From Vreelandella salicampi (GTDB lineage: Bacteria; Pseudomonadota; Gammaproteobacteria; Pseudomonadales; Halomonadaceae): a stretch of DNA of 64,000 nucleotides. This document shows positions 63,723-64,000 of the stretch, in pieces. The stretch is from contig NZ_JACCDF010000011.1 in NCBI RefSeq assembly GCF_013415105.1, forward strand, positions 1 to 64,000. The letters are read 5' to 3'. The notes below the pieces were generated by a model. The model did no database searches, was not told the DNA's origin, and worked only from the letters and a program-made list of their open reading frames with translations. A program made the translations under genes and the position numbers. The first letter of the stretch is position 1, and each line of letters begins with the position of its first letter.

Positions 63723-64000
63723 TTATTTTTGCACCGTACCTGTTTTATGTGCCGAACCGGCCGTTTTTAGCGGGTCTACCAAGCGATGCACGCGGCGTAA
63801 AATCTCATTGACCACGGCGCGCGGGCTACGGCGATCAGTGCGCACGGTAATATCGGCGGTGGCGCGATAGAGCGGGTCGCGCTTGGCAAACATGTCATAG
63901 AGAACCTGTTCGCGATTAGCGCACTGTAAAAGTGGCCGGTTACGATCTTTGGCCGTACGCCTTAGCTGCTGCTCGACGGTGGTCATTAAGTAGATCACCG
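63723..64000 (-). CDS. aroK: Shikimate kinase, C-terminal part (cut by window end)
   Basis: The visible 91 codons encode the C-terminal half of shikimate kinase, which phosphorylates shikimate before EPSP synthase. The segment TTVEQQLRRTAKDRNRPLLQ is the lid region with the ATP- and substrate-contacting arginines, and MFAKRDPLYRATADITVRTD is the following conserved helix-strand. The P-loop and the start lie beyond position 64000. aroB follows after 9 bases. The C-terminal tail after residue HRLVDPL is not conserved. Confidence 0.93.
   Translation of the reverse strand, partial: VIYLMTTVEQQLRRTAKDRNRPLLQCANREQVLYDMFAKRDPLYRATADITVRTDRRSPRAVVNEILRRVHRLVDPLKTAGSAHKTGTVQK

Overview
This window looks like chromosome from a halophilic gammaproteobacterium of the Halomonas type (Oceanospirillales/Halomonadaceae). 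The evidence is gene order and protein similarity. The conserved blocks are guaB-guaA, smc-zipA-ligA, recA-recX-alaS-lysC-csrA-tRNA-Ser-tRNA-Arg, pncC/mutS-fdxA, pyrG-kdsA-eno, gltBD and aroKB. The window also has a complete System I cytochrome c maturation operon and a sodium-pumping oxaloacetate decarboxylase (oadGAB), which fits a marine or halophilic cell. Almost all of it is GC-rich, dense housekeeping DNA. No insertion sequence, prophage or CRISPR array is visible.

Layout: 1-1650 is an AT-rich accessory cassette of three minus-strand genes (a duplicated DUF1599 protein, a HIT-family protein and a 78-residue orphan). It starts immediately downstream of the guaA 3' end, a place where genomic islands are known to integrate. 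1653-16891 holds guaA, guaB, xseA, a C45 acyltransferase-like protein coupled to argA, a phosphate transporter with its DUF47 partner, a CYTH protein, a voltage-gated K+ channel with a zinc ribbon, yciO, a PHP phosphoesterase, yciI and mnmC. 16927-27534 holds a haem-motif GGDEF/EAL protein, yheU, ligA, zipA and smc. 27553-34739 is ccmABCDEFGHI. 34740-36040 holds a UmuD/LexA-like protein that has lost its catalytic serine and sits behind two SOS-type boxes, followed by yigZ. 36122-40792 is oadGAB and dusC. 40992-41359 is a tRNA-Ser/tRNA-Arg cluster. 41506-50886 runs csrA, lysC, alaS, recX, recA, pncC and mutS. 51116-57603 holds fdxA, a newly read rsmZ-like small RNA, eno, kdsA, pyrG, a tandem palindromic repeat and gltD. 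gltB, aroB and the 3' part of aroK close the window.

The most informative non-coding find is at 51508-51884. A GGA-rich small RNA of the CsrB/RsmZ class ends in a clean terminator. Upstream of it lies an 18-bp palindrome that exactly fits the GacA/UvrY recognition site. It sits next to fdxA, as rsmZ does in Pseudomonas, and its expected protein target, csrA, is 10 kb away in the same window. The other strong leads are the serine-less S24 protein behind SOS boxes, the guaA-adjacent nucleotide-hydrolase-like cassette, a nested inverted repeat with DnaA-box-like elements between yciI and mnmC, and several 20-bp-phased direct repeats upstream of genes.
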